From: Acidobacteriota bacterium
Lineage (GTDB): Bacteria > Acidobacteriota > Blastocatellia > Chloracidobacteriales > JADJPF01
NCBI GenBank assembly: GCA_016213785.1
Contig: JACQZQ010000122.1
Span: forward strand, 1 to 64,000
Direction of reading: 5' to 3'
Length of the DNA stretch: 64,000 nucleotides
Shown here: positions 17,966 through 25,437 of the stretch, piece by piece
How positions within the stretch are numbered: the first letter of the stretch is position 1
How the letters are laid out: the number at the start of each line of letters is the position of its first letter
Position numbers and translations under genes: made by a program
The notes under the pieces: generated by a model
Seen by the model: only the letters and a program-made list of their open reading frames with translations
Databases searched by the model: none
Told to the model about the DNA's origin: nothing

Positions 17966-19717
17966 ATGCCGAGTTTACTAGTAAGATTACCTGATGGAGA
18001 AAGCCGTGAAGTTAAAACGGTTAAAACTAAAACTTCTATAGGTAGATCTTCTCGAAATGATATATGTATTAATGACCCTTTTGCTTCTAGACTACACGCA
18101 GAAGTAAGACACGATGGAAGTGCTTATTTTCTGACCGATTTAGGAAGCGCCAATGGAACTTTTTGCAACAATGGTAAGGTTACTGGCACTATTCCACTTA
18201 ACATTGGTGACATAATACAAATAGGTGAAACCAAAATTAGCCTTATAGCTGATCCTATTCCTACATCATCAAATGAATTAATGTTATCAGACTTAAATTT
18301 ACCTCCTGAAGCTGAGTTAACAATAGCTTCTGGCAAGCATAGTTCAGGGATATTTTCAGTTTTAGAAGAAGTATCAAACTCAGCTAAAAATAATAACGTA
18401 GGTCAAACAATAGTTACTAGTTCAGGAGAAAAAGAGCCTAAGAGAAATTTACTAGAAATAGTTAGTAAAGTAGGAGTAACCTTACTTTCAGATGCATCCT
18501 TAGATGACACATTAAAACGAATTATGGAGCTAGTTTTTGAGGCTTTACCTGTAGAAAGAGGCTTTTTATTTTTATCAACTCAATGGATGCCTAATGAAAA
18601 TGCTGGTCGTAGAATGAGAGCTAAGCCTAATGAGTTAGTTTGTAAAGTCGCTCGTAATGCAACTAAAGAGCTTACAGGAGAAGAGATAAAAATTAGCCGA
18701 TCTATCTCAGAAAAAGTTATTAAGGAAAGAACTTCTGTATTAACTTCTGATGCCTCACATGATCCTCGTTTTCAAGAAATGCAGTCTATAGTTATTAATC
18801 AAATACGTTCTATTATGGCTGTGCCTTTAGTAATAGGGGAAAAAGTTATGGGAATGATTTATGCAGAAAACCCTTATGCTACTCGCTTTAACCAAGATGA
18901 CTTATTAGTATTAACTACTATAGCTTCAGTAGCAGCAATTAAAATTGAAAATGCCCGTTTAATAGAGGAAAGAATAGAAAAGAAGAGGATGGAAGAAGAA
19001 TTAAAAGTAGCAAGCGAAATTCAAATACGACTACAACCCCTTTCACCTCCTCGTCTACCTAATTACGATATGATAGGAATAAGTTTTCCTTGTAGGGAAA
19101 TTGGAGGAGATTACTATGATTTTATCCATCGTAAAAACGGTCGTATTCTGCTTGCCTTAGGTGATGTTTCTGGTAAAGGTATGGGAGCAGCTTTAATGAT
19201 GTCTAGTTTACATGCTGCATTACATGCACAAGCTCAAACGCCTCTTAGACCGGCCCAGATAGTTACAGAGATCAATAAATATATTTTTGCTAGCTCTCCA
19301 GATAATAAATTCCTTACGCTATTTTGTGCCGAGTTAGATGTTATAACAGGAGAGCTTTTTTACTCAAATGCTGGGCATAATCCACCAATTTTAGTTTCTA
19401 AAGATGGTAATCATAAGCTTTTAGAGTCAGGTGGCCTCCCAATAGGTATTACTGATGAAATAACCTATGAAACTAATACTACTCTTATAAATCCTGGAGA
19501 CGTACTTGTTATTTATAGTGATGGTATTACTGATAGCGTAAATGAAAGAGATGAGGATTTTGGAGAAAACCGTTTAATAGAAGTCATTCGTCGTTATCGT
19601 ACTCGTACGGCTTCAAAACTTCGAGATCAAATCGAAGGAGCTATAGCTGAATTTATGGGGCCTTGTGCACCAATTGATGATACTACTATTGTAATAGTTA
19701 AACGAACTCTAGATTAA
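17966..19717 (+). CDS. FHA-GAF-SpoIIE (PP2C-type) phosphatase, RsbU-like
   Basis: A 583-residue protein with an N-terminal FHA domain (about 1-95, with RSSRND, SRLHAEV and GSANGTF), a GAF domain (about 170-335), a short coiled coil and a C-terminal SpoIIE/RsbU-type PP2C phosphatase. Metal-site residues are intact: D382 in GGDYYD, D400 in GDVSGKG, D519 in SDGITD, and D571-D572. Such enzymes usually dephosphorylate anti-sigma-factor antagonists when their sensor domain is triggered. Here the FHA domain would tie it to the Ser/Thr kinase of the locus. No anti-sigma antagonist is encoded nearby. GGTGAAG precedes the ATG. Confidence 0.92.
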   Translation: MPSLLVRLPDGESREVKTVKTKTSIGRSSRNDICINDPFASRLHAEVRHDGSAYFLTDLGSANGTFCNNGKVTGTIPLNIGDIIQIGETKISLIADPIPTSSNELMLSDLNLPPEAELTIASGKHSSGIFSVLEEVSNSAKNNNVGQTIVTSSGEKEPKRNLLEIVSKVGVTLLSDASLDDTLKRIMELVFEALPVERGFLFLSTQWMPNENAGRRMRAKPNELVCKVARNATKELTGEEIKISRSISEKVIKERTSVLTSDASHDPRFQEMQSIVINQIRSIMAVPLVIGEKVMGMIYAENPYATRFNQDDLLVLTTIASVAAIKIENARLIEERIEKKRMEEELKVASEIQIRLQPLSPPRLPNYDMIGISFPCREIGGDYYDFIHRKNGRILLALGDVSGKGMGAALMMSSLHAALHAQAQTPLRPAQIVTEINKYIFASSPDNKFLTLFCAELDVITGELFYSNAGHNPPILVSKDGNHKLLESGGLPIGITDEITYETNTTLINPGDVLVIYSDGITDSVNERDEDFGENRLIEVIRRYRTRTASKLRDQIEGAIAEFMGPCAPIDDTTIVIVKRTLD

Positions 19718-19754
19718 AGATTAAAGATTAAAGATTTAAAGATTAAAGATTAAA
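19712..19754. repeat. Tandem 7-bp repeat (gattaaa) at the phosphatase stop codon
   Basis: Six near-identical units of gattaaa run from 19712, one with an extra t, so the phosphatase stop codon (19715-19717) lies in the first unit. The repeat ends in aagattaaaatctt, a weak hairpin. It starts a 355-bp gap that otherwise holds only AT-rich sequence and a promoter candidate. Confidence 0.6.
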
Positions 19755-19883
19755 ATCTTAATATTCAAAATAATTTCTTACCTATAATTTTTCTGCTTTT
19801 ATGCTTTATAATTAAACTTTAGTCCTTTATTTTCATTAATTAATAAATCTTAAATATAAAAGTTTTTTAATTACTATATTTAC

Positions 19884-19913
19884 TTGACTTAAATAAGGTA
19901 ATGCTTTTATTAT
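19884..19913 (+). promoter_or_regulatory. Candidate promoter for the LuxR-HTH gene
   Basis: TTGACT (19884-19889) and TATTAT (19908-19913) are separated by 18 bases, a good match to a sigma-70 type promoter. It would give a leader of roughly 150 bases before the ATG at 20073. Nothing else is recognisable in 19755-20072. Confidence 0.35.
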
Positions 19914-20072
19914 GGCAGATATTATTCACTAAGGACTTGCTCTTACTACTCTAATCAAGAATATTAATAAAAAAGATTAAGTATCTTAAAAATCCATAGT
20001 TTAAATTCTTATACAAAATAGAAAATATTTATTTTAGAAAGTTATAAAATGCCAAATATAGGGAGATAATTA

Positions 20073-20330
20073 ATGGCTAAAAGATCAACTAATAAACAAC
20101 CTTCATTAACTGAACGAGAAAGCCAGGTTCTTAAACTTCTAGTAGATGGGTATGCGAATGAAGAAGTAGGACAAATATTAAACTTGTCTCGTCGTACAGT
20201 CGAAGCTCATCGTGCTCGAATTATGCTAAAACTTAATATGCACGATTTACCTGCACTAGTAAAATACGCTATTAAATCCAGTCTCACTACAGCCGACGAG
20301 CATCGTAGTGATCCTAGATTACCTGACTAG
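20073..20330 (+). CDS. Stand-alone LuxR/GerE-type HTH regulator
   Basis: Only 85 residues long, it consists almost entirely of a LuxR-type DNA-binding domain: LTERESQVLKLLVDGY, the recognition helix region LSRRTVEAHRARI, then KLNM. There is no receiver or ligand domain, so control must come through another protein, through its amount, or through phosphorylation. It lies at the end of the FHA/kinase/phosphatase locus, which makes it a candidate output regulator, although a 355-bp gap with its own promoter candidate separates them. GGGAG at 20061-20065 lies 7 bases before the ATG. A three-way-junction RNA candidate begins 8 bases after its stop codon. Confidence 0.85.
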   Translation: MAKRSTNKQPSLTERESQVLKLLVDGYANEEVGQILNLSRRTVEAHRARIMLKLNMHDLPALVKYAIKSSLTTADEHRSDPRLPD

Positions 20331-20337
20331 AAATATT

Positions 20338-20441
20338 TAATAGCTCAGCTAGTCCTGATTAAATAGCAATTGTTCTTTAATCGCTCCTATAAGTCTTAAA
20401 AAGTATTTATTTAAGACTAATCTTTTAGCGCTGAGCTATTA
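20338..20441 (+). ncRNA. Three-way-junction RNA candidate
   Basis: A perfect 12-bp closing stem (20338-20349 with 20430-20441, core tagctcagc / gctgagcta) encloses two perfect hairpins. These are gattaaa/tttaatc (20357-20363 and 20376-20382) and agtcttaaa/tttaagact (20392-20400 and 20410-20418). The result is a compact three-way junction of 104 nt. It directly follows the LuxR-HTH stop codon and no T-run follows, so it is not a simple terminator. It may be a 3'-UTR element, a small RNA or a mobile palindromic element. It matches no RNA family I know. Confidence 0.45.
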
Positions 20442-20790
20442 CCTCATCTTTCTAAGGCTTAAGAATAAAAATTTTAATTTAAAAACTTAACTTGTTTTAT
20501 TAGACTGTATTTATATTATATTAAGTGGCAGTTTGGTAACTAGGGTTTTTGCTATTTTTTGCTATTATAGTTCTTAAGAGCAATTATTTCCTATAGTTTA
20601 AGATAAAAGCCTTAAGTTTCTCTTAGACTAGTTTCTTCGCAGCATTTCTATTATATTTCTATTATATTTCTATTATACTCCTATAATACTCCTACAATAA
20701 TCTTTTTACTTAATCAATAAAAAGGTAGAATATATTTTGCTTTTGTTAAAGAATAATATATTTACCACTCTTTAGCGAGAAAGCCCCCAG
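20442..20790. other. AT-rich gene-free stretch with five 11-bp tandem repeats
   Basis: No gene is seen here. From 20644 to 20698 there are five head-to-tail 11-bp units: three identical atttctattat, then actcctataat and actcctacaat. The 11-bp period places the units on nearly the same DNA face. They could be protein-binding iterons or just an unstable repeat. Confidence 0.5.
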
Positions 20791-21327
20791 TTCAATGTTG
20801 TGATAGCAAAATAAGTGTGGGATGAATCGGGTCTTGATAGATAAAAAATATAGACAAAAATAAAAATAAAACCTAAAATCAATCATTCGATCAGCTTAAA
20901 TAAAGCATACTAATCTGAAGAGCCGAAACGCCCAGAGGTCGAATAATTAAGATTAAATTCTCAAAGAGAATTATCTAAAACTACTGAATTAACGGAAAAT
21001 AGAAAAACTACAAACAAGTAATTTTTCGGTATCCAACGACATAGAACCTTGTCGTTAAGATGGGAGTAAAAGCCCATACTAGGTGCGGTTAGTTCAGTAT
21101 TTGTGACTAATATAAAGCGCAACAGACGGATTAATTATCCTCAAACGTAGGTCACACTGCGTCAGAGTGCTTCGCACAAAAGATTGGAAACTATCTTAGA
21201 GCCTACAACGACATATTGTAGGAAGCGGATAGGGAGACATTTGGCCTTTTGCACTTGCCTCTGAAGATCACAGAATCCCCCACTTCAAAAAATTCATAGA
21301 ATTTTTAAGTGGGGGAGGTTCAATGTT
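20791..21327 (+). mobile_element. tnpB-less IS200/IS605-like element with omega-RNA-like right end
   Basis: The right end shows the layout I associate with tnpB omega-RNA 3' ends: ttgcctctgaag, then gaatccccc, a long hairpin (cccccactt 21277-21285 with aagtggggg 21307-21315, continuing inward) and gaggttcaa. The element is bracketed by ttcaatgtt at 20791-20799 and 21319-21327. Upstream stems add structure: aattctc/gagaatt (20956-20972), aacgaca/tgtcgtt (21035-21056), cctacaa/ttgtagg (21202-21222) inside ctatc/gatag (21191-21232). No tnpA or tnpB reading frame remains, so it would be a non-autonomous derivative. A guide-like segment would start at 21324. Element type is inferred from memory of the family. 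Confidence 0.45.
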
Positions 21328-21353
21328 AGCTGGATTAGAATATAATTCTTTTA

Positions 21354-21689
21354 ATGTCTAAAATAATAATTCTACACGAAAGTTTACCAACACGTTGTGA
21401 CATTTGTCATAAGGTAGATTTATTTAATCCTAAAACTGGTAAATGTAAAAGATGTATTAAAGTATCTAAAAAGTTAAAACGTTTATCTAATCAACATATT
21501 AGCCATCCTAATGATGCAAGTGTATTACAAATTTTTGGAGCATTATTGATTTTTGGAGTAAACATTTACTTTTTACCTTATGCTCGAACATTTTTACAAA
21601 ATTTTTGGCTTGTTTTTGGAATATATCTTTCTTCTCTATTACTTGGCACAATATTAATCTTATGTGGTAAAAGCCGATCCATAGTATAA
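21354..21689 (+). CDS. Small zinc-ribbon membrane protein
   Basis: This 111-residue protein has a zinc ribbon (C15, C18, C30, C33), a basic stretch, and two hydrophobic helices (about 58-75 and 84-103) that probably form a membrane hairpin. I do not recognise a family. It starts about 30 bp after the right end of the IS605-like element and has no visible Shine-Dalgarno. A second small CxxC protein follows, and the zinc-ribbon theme recurs throughout the window. Confidence 0.6.
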   Translation: MSKIIILHESLPTRCDICHKVDLFNPKTGKCKRCIKVSKKLKRLSNQHISHPNDASVLQIFGALLIFGVNIYFLPYARTFLQNFWLVFGIYLSSLLLGTILILCGKSRSIV

Positions 21690-21760
21690 TTATAAATTCT
21701 AATATTCATTAGACATTCAGTTAGTACTCATTAATAGCAAATCCTACAGAGTAGTTAATT

Positions 21761-22018
21761 ATGAATAAATATTGCTATTTATGTCACGATTCTTTAACTC
21801 CAAACCTAGAGGGTACAATTTTTTATAATGAATCGTCTAATCCTACTTCTGCTCTCTATGCTTGTAGCAAATGCGTTTGTGATTTAGGAACAGACGAAGC
21901 CTTTTCTCGCTTAGAAGAATCTTATGAACATCGGGCTAGCTTGCGAGATACTCTACCACGTGTAGATCCAGAACAATTACGCAAATTTAGAGAAGAAATG
22001 GAAAAACAAGAAGATTAA
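21761..22018 (+). CDS. Small CxxC...CxxC protein
   Basis: An 85-residue acidic protein with paired cysteines C5/C8 and C35/C38, likely a zinc-binding knuckle, then a charged helical C-terminus. I do not recognise a family. It lies 30 bp before the Nudix gene on the same strand and may be cotranscribed. Transfer of reading frame or function is not suggested by anything else in the sequence. Confidence 0.6.
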   Translation: MNKYCYLCHDSLTPNLEGTIFYNESSNPTSALYACSKCVCDLGTDEAFSRLEESYEHRASLRDTLPRVDPEQLRKFREEMEKQED

Positions 22019-22048
22019 AAATAATTTTAGGAGATAAAAAACAAATAA

Positions 22049-22570
22049 ATGTCTATAGACTACCCCAAACCATCTGTAACAGTTGATACTATTATTTTTG
22101 CATTAGCTGAAGAAGAAATTAAAATACTACTAATAAAAAGAAAATATCCCCCTTTTGCTGGTAAATGGGCAATTCCAGGAGGTTTTGTAGAAGTTGGTGA
22201 AGCTCTATCTACTGCCGCTTGCAGAGAATTAGAAGAAGAAACAGGTCTTAAAAATGTAACCTTAACACAATTTTATACTTATGGTGATCCTGGTCGTGAC
22301 CCTAGAGGCCATACCATTACTATTACTTACCATACATTCCTAGCAAAATTACCTGGAGATTTAGCAGGTGCAGATGATGCAGATGATGCTAAATGGTTTC
22401 CTATAAATGCATTACCAGAACTAGCATTTGACCATGATGTGGTGTTAGATGCTGCAATAAAAGATCTTTATAATAGAATAGAAATCACCACAAAAAATAC
22501 TGATTTCTTTTCTGGAGAATTAAATCTCTATCAATTAAGAAATCTTAAAAAAAATCTTAAAACACTTTAA
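22049..22570 (+). CDS. Nudix hydrolase (ADP-ribose pyrophosphatase-like)
   Basis: A 173-residue protein with a full Nudix box: GGFVEVGE, then RELEEETGL, which carries the catalytic metal-binding glutamates. The N-terminal VDTIIFAL and the C-terminal tail NLYQLRNLKK resemble the ADP-ribose/NrtR-like branch, but there is no winged-helix DNA-binding domain, so it should be an enzyme and not the NrtR repressor. It hydrolyses a nucleoside diphosphate derivative; the substrate cannot be read from sequence. TAGGAG lies about 15 bases before the ATG. Confidence 0.9.
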   Translation: MSIDYPKPSVTVDTIIFALAEEEIKILLIKRKYPPFAGKWAIPGGFVEVGEALSTAACRELEEETGLKNVTLTQFYTYGDPGRDPRGHTITITYHTFLAKLPGDLAGADDADDAKWFPINALPELAFDHDVVLDAAIKDLYNRIEITTKNTDFFSGELNLYQLRNLKKNLKTL

Positions 22571-22625
22571 AAAGCCTAGTAGTTTCTATTACTTAATTAA
22601 TTTTCAAAGTATTTACACTTAAAAT

Positions 22626-22655
22626 AAAAATAGCCACACAAGTGTGGCTATTTTT
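22626..22655. terminator. Bidirectional rho-independent terminator
   Basis: The arms aaaaatagccacac and gtgtggctattttt form a 14-bp stem with T-runs on both strands. It sits between the convergent Nudix (+) and kinase (-) genes, so it can end transcription from both sides. Confidence 0.85.
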
Positions 22656-22685
22656 ATTACTCTTATTATAGAAAATTTAAGTCTT

Positions 22686-23807
22686 TTACCTAGCAAATAC
22701 TAAACTAAGTAGTCTTTGCCAAAAGCTTTTCTTTGGTTCAACTGGAGGTGGTTGAGAAGGTGGAGGTGGAGGTGGATCATTTAAGCTACCATTTCCTTTG
22801 CCTTTATCTTTACCAAATTCTCTTGTTGGTTCTTTCTTTGCTTCAGTAGTTTGAGCAGATGCTGAAATAGCCTCTTCTAACTCTTTAGCTAGTAATGCTG
22901 CTGTTTGTTGACGATCTTTTGCTTGTTTAGATAGCGATCTTAGGACAACTTCTTCTAATTTAACAGGAATTTCAGGCTTAATTTCGCGTAGTGATTTAGG
23001 TTTAGCCTGAATATGTTGCATTAGTAACATTGCAGAAGTTTTCCCTGTAAAAGGAACATTACCTGTTAGCATCTGGTAAAGAATGATACCCATACTATAA
23101 ATATCTGATCGGCTATCTAGTTCTAGACCTTGGGCTTGTTCTGGAGAAATATATTGAGGAGTTCCTACAACAACTCCTGCACTGGTAAGATTAGGGTCTT
23201 TTCCGCTTTCTTTCATTTTTGCAATAGAAAAATCTATAACTTTTACTTTTTCTGTATCTGTACCATAATCAAGAAGTAAAATATTATCTGGTTTAAGATC
23301 CCTATGAATAATAGCTTTTTGGTGAGCAGCATCAACAGCTAAACAAACTTGCCGCATTATTTTCACGGTACGCGCACTATCAATTGTAATTTCTCTCTTA
23401 AGCATTTCCTGTAAGCTTAAACCATTAATCAATTCCATTGCTAGATATAATATGTTATCAGAAGTAACTCCGAAGTCCATTATAGAAATAGCATTAGGAT
23501 GATTAACAGTACGAGCAGAACGGGCCTCACGGCGAAAGCGTTCCACTGCCGTGCTATCAGTTACTAAATGAGGGTGAAGTATCTTAACAGCTACAGGCAA
23601 ACCCATATGAAGGTGTTTTGCTTCATAGACATTACCCATGCCGCCTTTACCAATAAGTCGTTCTACTTGGTATTTAGCGTCTAAGACTAAACCAACAAAT
23701 TTATCTGGAGACTCCTCATCATCAACTAGTCTTTTTCCATCATTTGGACAAAAAACAGCAGTTTCTGCGAAAAGTTGATTACAGGCTGGGCATTTTTTCT
23801 TGGCCAT
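22686..23807 (-). CDS. Ser/Thr protein kinase with N-terminal zinc ribbon
   Basis: A 373-residue kinase. The N-terminus has a zinc-ribbon-like knuckle (C6, C9, C20, then PND), followed by a complete kinase domain with glycine loop GKGGMGNVY (53-61), Lys75, HRDLKPDN and a DFS motif in place of DFG, a substitution that still allows activity in some kinases. The C-terminus is Pro-rich (about 340-358) with a short hydrophobic end, too short for a clear membrane anchor. Neighbours do not suggest a target. AGGAA lies before the ATG. Confidence 0.9.
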   Translation of the reverse strand: MAKKKCPACNQLFAETAVFCPNDGKRLVDDEESPDKFVGLVLDAKYQVERLIGKGGMGNVYEAKHLHMGLPVAVKILHPHLVTDSTAVERFRREARSARTVNHPNAISIMDFGVTSDNILYLAMELINGLSLQEMLKREITIDSARTVKIMRQVCLAVDAAHQKAIIHRDLKPDNILLLDYGTDTEKVKVIDFSIAKMKESGKDPNLTSAGVVVGTPQYISPEQAQGLELDSRSDIYSMGIILYQMLTGNVPFTGKTSAMLLMQHIQAKPKSLREIKPEIPVKLEEVVLRSLSKQAKDRQQTAALLAKELEEAISASAQTTEAKKEPTREFGKDKGKGNGSLNDPPPPPPSQPPPVEPKKSFWQRLLSLVFAR

Positions 23808-23979
23808 TATCTATTCCTATATAAACAAATTATTATTTAACTTAAAACGAAATGAATTATAAGCCCTTATATAAATTACGATTTTCTCGGCCAAGAATCA
23901 AGAAAATCCCGAATATAGTTTAGTAAGCAATTTATAGTGATAAAAATCTAGTAAATATTTCAACAGTTTAACACATCCA

Positions 23980-24008
23980 CTGGCAGAATTTTAGTTAAAT
24001 TCTGCCAG
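23980..24008. terminator. Hairpin downstream of the thermonuclease-like gene
   Basis: The arms ctggcagaattt and aaattctgccag pair perfectly over 12 bp around a 5-base loop, 15 bases past the minus-strand stop codon at 24023. There is no long T-run after it, so it may protect the transcript end instead of terminating it. Confidence 0.5.
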
Positions 24009-24022
24009 ATAAAGCAGAAAAT

Positions 24023-25162
24023 TTAAACATTCCCTATAGCGATCTGCATTTTTTGCGCATTTTGACGGTTAAGATAAAATTTTATTGTTCCATCCTTACC
24101 TGTCAAATTTAATACTAATCCTCCATCTTTACCAGTAGAAATAACAACATTTGTCCCATATTGACCGCTAAAACCACCTATAGTTGATTGTATAGAACTT
24201 AGAGTAGGTTGGCTCTCTGTACCCTTAGAAAGCAATTTATCTATCTCCTTGAGCCCATTAGCATTTGTAATAAAAACTACTTCCTTTGAATTTTGCTTAA
24301 CACTAATCCTGTAAGTAGTATCATTATCTCTAGTAACAGCTTTGTAAAGCTCTAGTTTTTGTTCCCCATCAAAAGTTGAAAAGAAAACAGCCCGAGTTGC
24401 TAAATCATAAATACTATTTCCATTATCTGCTGGATTAGCTTTTTTAGGTTCTTCTTTTTTAGGCCCATTAGGATTTCGTAATCTTAAATCTTCCATATCC
24501 ATAGCAGCACTTTTAGTAGGTGTTGTTGGTGTAGGTGTTTTGTTTATAGCAACCTCAGAAGTTACTCCAGGCCCTTGAATAATTGGGACTGTAGGGCGAA
24601 TAAAAATAAGATTTAGGCTAGCTGTTTCTTGAAATACTTTACCTTCTGCTTCAGCAATTTCTATAGGGGATTTATCTGTAGCTGCCCAAACTCCTGCTTT
24701 ACGTTTACGGGCATCGGTTTCAGCAGATTTTAATGCGGCTCCAATTTGTAATTCTTTTTCTGCTGGTAAGTAAAAACCTGCACCTTGTTTTAAGAGTTCT
24801 ATATTTGCAATTGATTTTTCTATCCCTTTAGCAACTGTTACATAAATTAGTGCTCGTCCAAATTGATCTCTATGGCCGCTAGAACCATAGGCAATATCAA
24901 AACCGACTTCTATTTTCCGCCCAAGTAACAATTCTTCTGTTAAAATGCGAGACTGTTCGCCAAAAACTTGTCCTTCTTGTTTTCCATGCTTAGCATGAGG
25001 TGAGCTTAAACCAATAAGCTTTGCAACCTCTCCATTATCTAAAACTACGGTATCTCCATCTATAACACTAATAACCGTTCGATTCTTCCAAGGATCAATT
25101 TGTGCAAAAGTTAGAGTAAAAACTAACAAGACTAAAGCTATTAGCCAGAAAATTCTATGCAT
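24023..25162 (-). CDS. Secreted thermonuclease-like (SNase fold) protein with extra C-terminal domain
   Basis: The 379 residues start with a signal peptide (about 1-20) and an SNase/OB domain (about 28-160: VISVIDGDTVVL, AKLIGLSSPH, DQFGRALIYV). A Thr/Pro/Lys-rich linker and a beta-rich C-terminal region of unknown family follow. SNase proteins cleave nucleic acids with Ca2+. In the canonical Arg-Glu-Arg active site, an arginine is expected after the VxxIDGDT segment (usually LRLIGID), but here it reads AKLIGLS, so activity is doubtful. It is likely periplasmic or extracellular. AGGAGAAAGG precedes the ATG. Confidence 0.75.
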   Translation of the reverse strand: MHRIFWLIALVLLVFTLTFAQIDPWKNRTVISVIDGDTVVLDNGEVAKLIGLSSPHAKHGKQEGQVFGEQSRILTEELLLGRKIEVGFDIAYGSSGHRDQFGRALIYVTVAKGIEKSIANIELLKQGAGFYLPAEKELQIGAALKSAETDARKRKAGVWAATDKSPIEIAEAEGKVFQETASLNLIFIRPTVPIIQGPGVTSEVAINKTPTPTTPTKSAAMDMEDLRLRNPNGPKKEEPKKANPADNGNSIYDLATRAVFFSTFDGEQKLELYKAVTRDNDTTYRISVKQNSKEVVFITNANGLKEIDKLLSKGTESQPTLSSIQSTIGGFSGQYGTNVVISTGKDGGLVLNLTGKDGTIKFYLNRQNAQKMQIAIGNV

Positions 25163-25437
25163 AGGCCTTTCTCCTAAAACAACTCAAAATTTGTGATTTT
25201 TATTAAGTTATTTTTTTCATAGCTTAAAAGAAAAGTAAAAAGTTTGAAATTACCTATTCTTAGAAGTTTGAAAATATATTTTAAGTTGTTTTTATGTTTT
25301 CTAAATAGTTTACTTTTTAGATCTTTATTAATGAATAGTTAGATAACTAAGTTTTTTATTTTATTCTTTTTTTCCTTTTGATTCAATTATGAGAAATCCT
25401 TCTTTAATAAGAAATCTGTTAAACTTTTTTCTATTTT

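Noticed and set aside
20791-21330. Group II intron
   Set aside because: There is a gtgtg near 20.81 kb and much structure, but no reverse-transcriptase frame and no domain V motif; the right end fits an IS605-like end better.
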